Source: Semisulcospira habei (Eukaryota > Mollusca > Gastropoda > Semisulcospiridae). Taken from it: DNA of 64,000 bases. Below the pieces are notes generated by a model, which did not search any database, had not been told where the DNA came from, and worked only from the letters and a program-made list of their open reading frames with translations. Where the stretch lies: positions 163,597,569 to 163,661,568 of the forward strand of contig BTPG01000004.1 in NCBI GenBank assembly GCA_036245525.1. The letters are read 5' to 3'. A program made the position numbers and the translations under genes. Each line of letters starts with the position of its first letter. Position 1 is the stretch's first letter. Of this stretch, positions 63,341 to 64,000 are shown piece after piece.

Positions 63341-64000
63341 AAGCAGGGGCGGATCCAGAGGGTGTCGTGACAAAGGGGGGGGGGGGGGGTCACAACAGCA
63401 CCCTCCCCCCCCCCCCCTGTTTTTCACACTGTGTCGTACAAAAAAAATTCAGACTAAAACAGTGACTATCAGGCGAGCATAAAATCATAAGAAAGAAAGA
63501 AACATGCTTAAAAAGAACAATTACAAATAAAGTTGTGTTGAAATTATTATTACTTGGTACTTTTCTTTTCGGGATTTTCTTTAAAATTGTACTATCGTGT
63601 TGTAACCATTCTCTCTATGCGTGTTTCTTTTATTTTTTTCTTGGGGTTTTCTCAGACATACTTAAAGAGTTCTCAGAGGTGACGATTTTTATTTGTTAAA
63701 ACTTTTCTTCTTTCTCAGGACACAGCTCCGCTTTTGGCACTTTATATGCACTTGTCCTCCTCCCCGCCTCCACCCCACCTCCCTAACAAAACAAGACTAC
63801 TTGGGCACTTCTGATTCTTATAATATATGGTGTTAATTTTCCTATTGAAAAGAATGATCTATCTGGAGTTGCTGCAGGAGTAATCACCTTGTGTTGCAAA
63901 AGTGAATCTATGTAATCTAAAGATTGTATCGCACAGCAAGAGGCACTGATTTACATGAGCCCTTGTGAGTGCGGGGCACATGGCACTCTATGTCTGGGTG
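63341..64000. other. Window end, homopolymers and AT-rich DNA
   Basis: Poly-G at 63376-63390 and poly-C at 63404-63417 form an inverted pair. A half-hairpin of the aagaggca..catg family lies near 63930-63960. No gene is seen. Confidence 0.5.

Overview
This is eukaryotic, intron-rich animal DNA, not a bacterial region. The minus strand carries part of one host gene, a receptor-type protein tyrosine phosphatase (RPTP). Nine exons are visible, running from 62565 down to 385, and every exon junction agrees in splice phase. In protein order they encode three fibronectin-III (FN3) domains, a membrane-proximal FN3-like region with an RRKR furin-type site, one transmembrane helix, a complete first phosphatase domain (D1) and the beginning of a second (D2). 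The gene continues past both ends of the window. The gene structure together with the repeat content (DIRS, Penelope-like and Harbinger elements, and tRNA-SINEs) suggests a marine invertebrate, perhaps a mollusc. That taxonomic guess is inference only.

Nearly everything else is transposable elements inside the RPTP introns. There are five DIRS-like tyrosine-recombinase retrotransposons: copy 1 at 2803-9204 (+), copy 2 at 12759-17443 (-), copy 3 at 39488-44979 (-), copy 5 at 45703-49855 (-) and copy 4 at 52602-57464 (-). A solo terminal repeat lies at about 9455-9680. Copies 1 and 4 share one subfamily and the others belong to different ones. All are broken by stops, frameshifts or deletions, but gag, reverse transcriptase/RNase H, tyrosine recombinase, inverted terminal repeats and the internal complementary region can all be recognised. 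Three copies preserve an 8-nt start exon followed by a 158-182 nt intron in gag.

The 17.5 kb intron at 18756-36226 holds a Penelope-like element (about 21240-23440) and a 9.3 kb PIF/Harbinger transposon (26601-35926). The Harbinger has both of its genes apparently intact: a three-exon DDE transposase (+) and a three-exon MADF-type DNA-binding protein (-), interleaved so that the last exon of each lies in an intron of the other. The 20 kb intron at 38878-59071 contains three DIRS copies, a LINE nested in one of them with a 12-bp target duplication, two tRNA-derived SINEs, and an 8.4 kb element with 29-bp terminal inverted repeats (50509-58952) into which DIRS copy 4 and a SINE have inserted. 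The 3 kb intron at 59293-62289 has two truncated LINEs with recognisable target duplications.

Small palindromic elements, hairpins, a dispersed repeat of about 170 bp units, microsatellites and long C/G homopolymers fill much of the rest. No rRNA gene, functional tRNA gene, CRISPR array or operon was seen.
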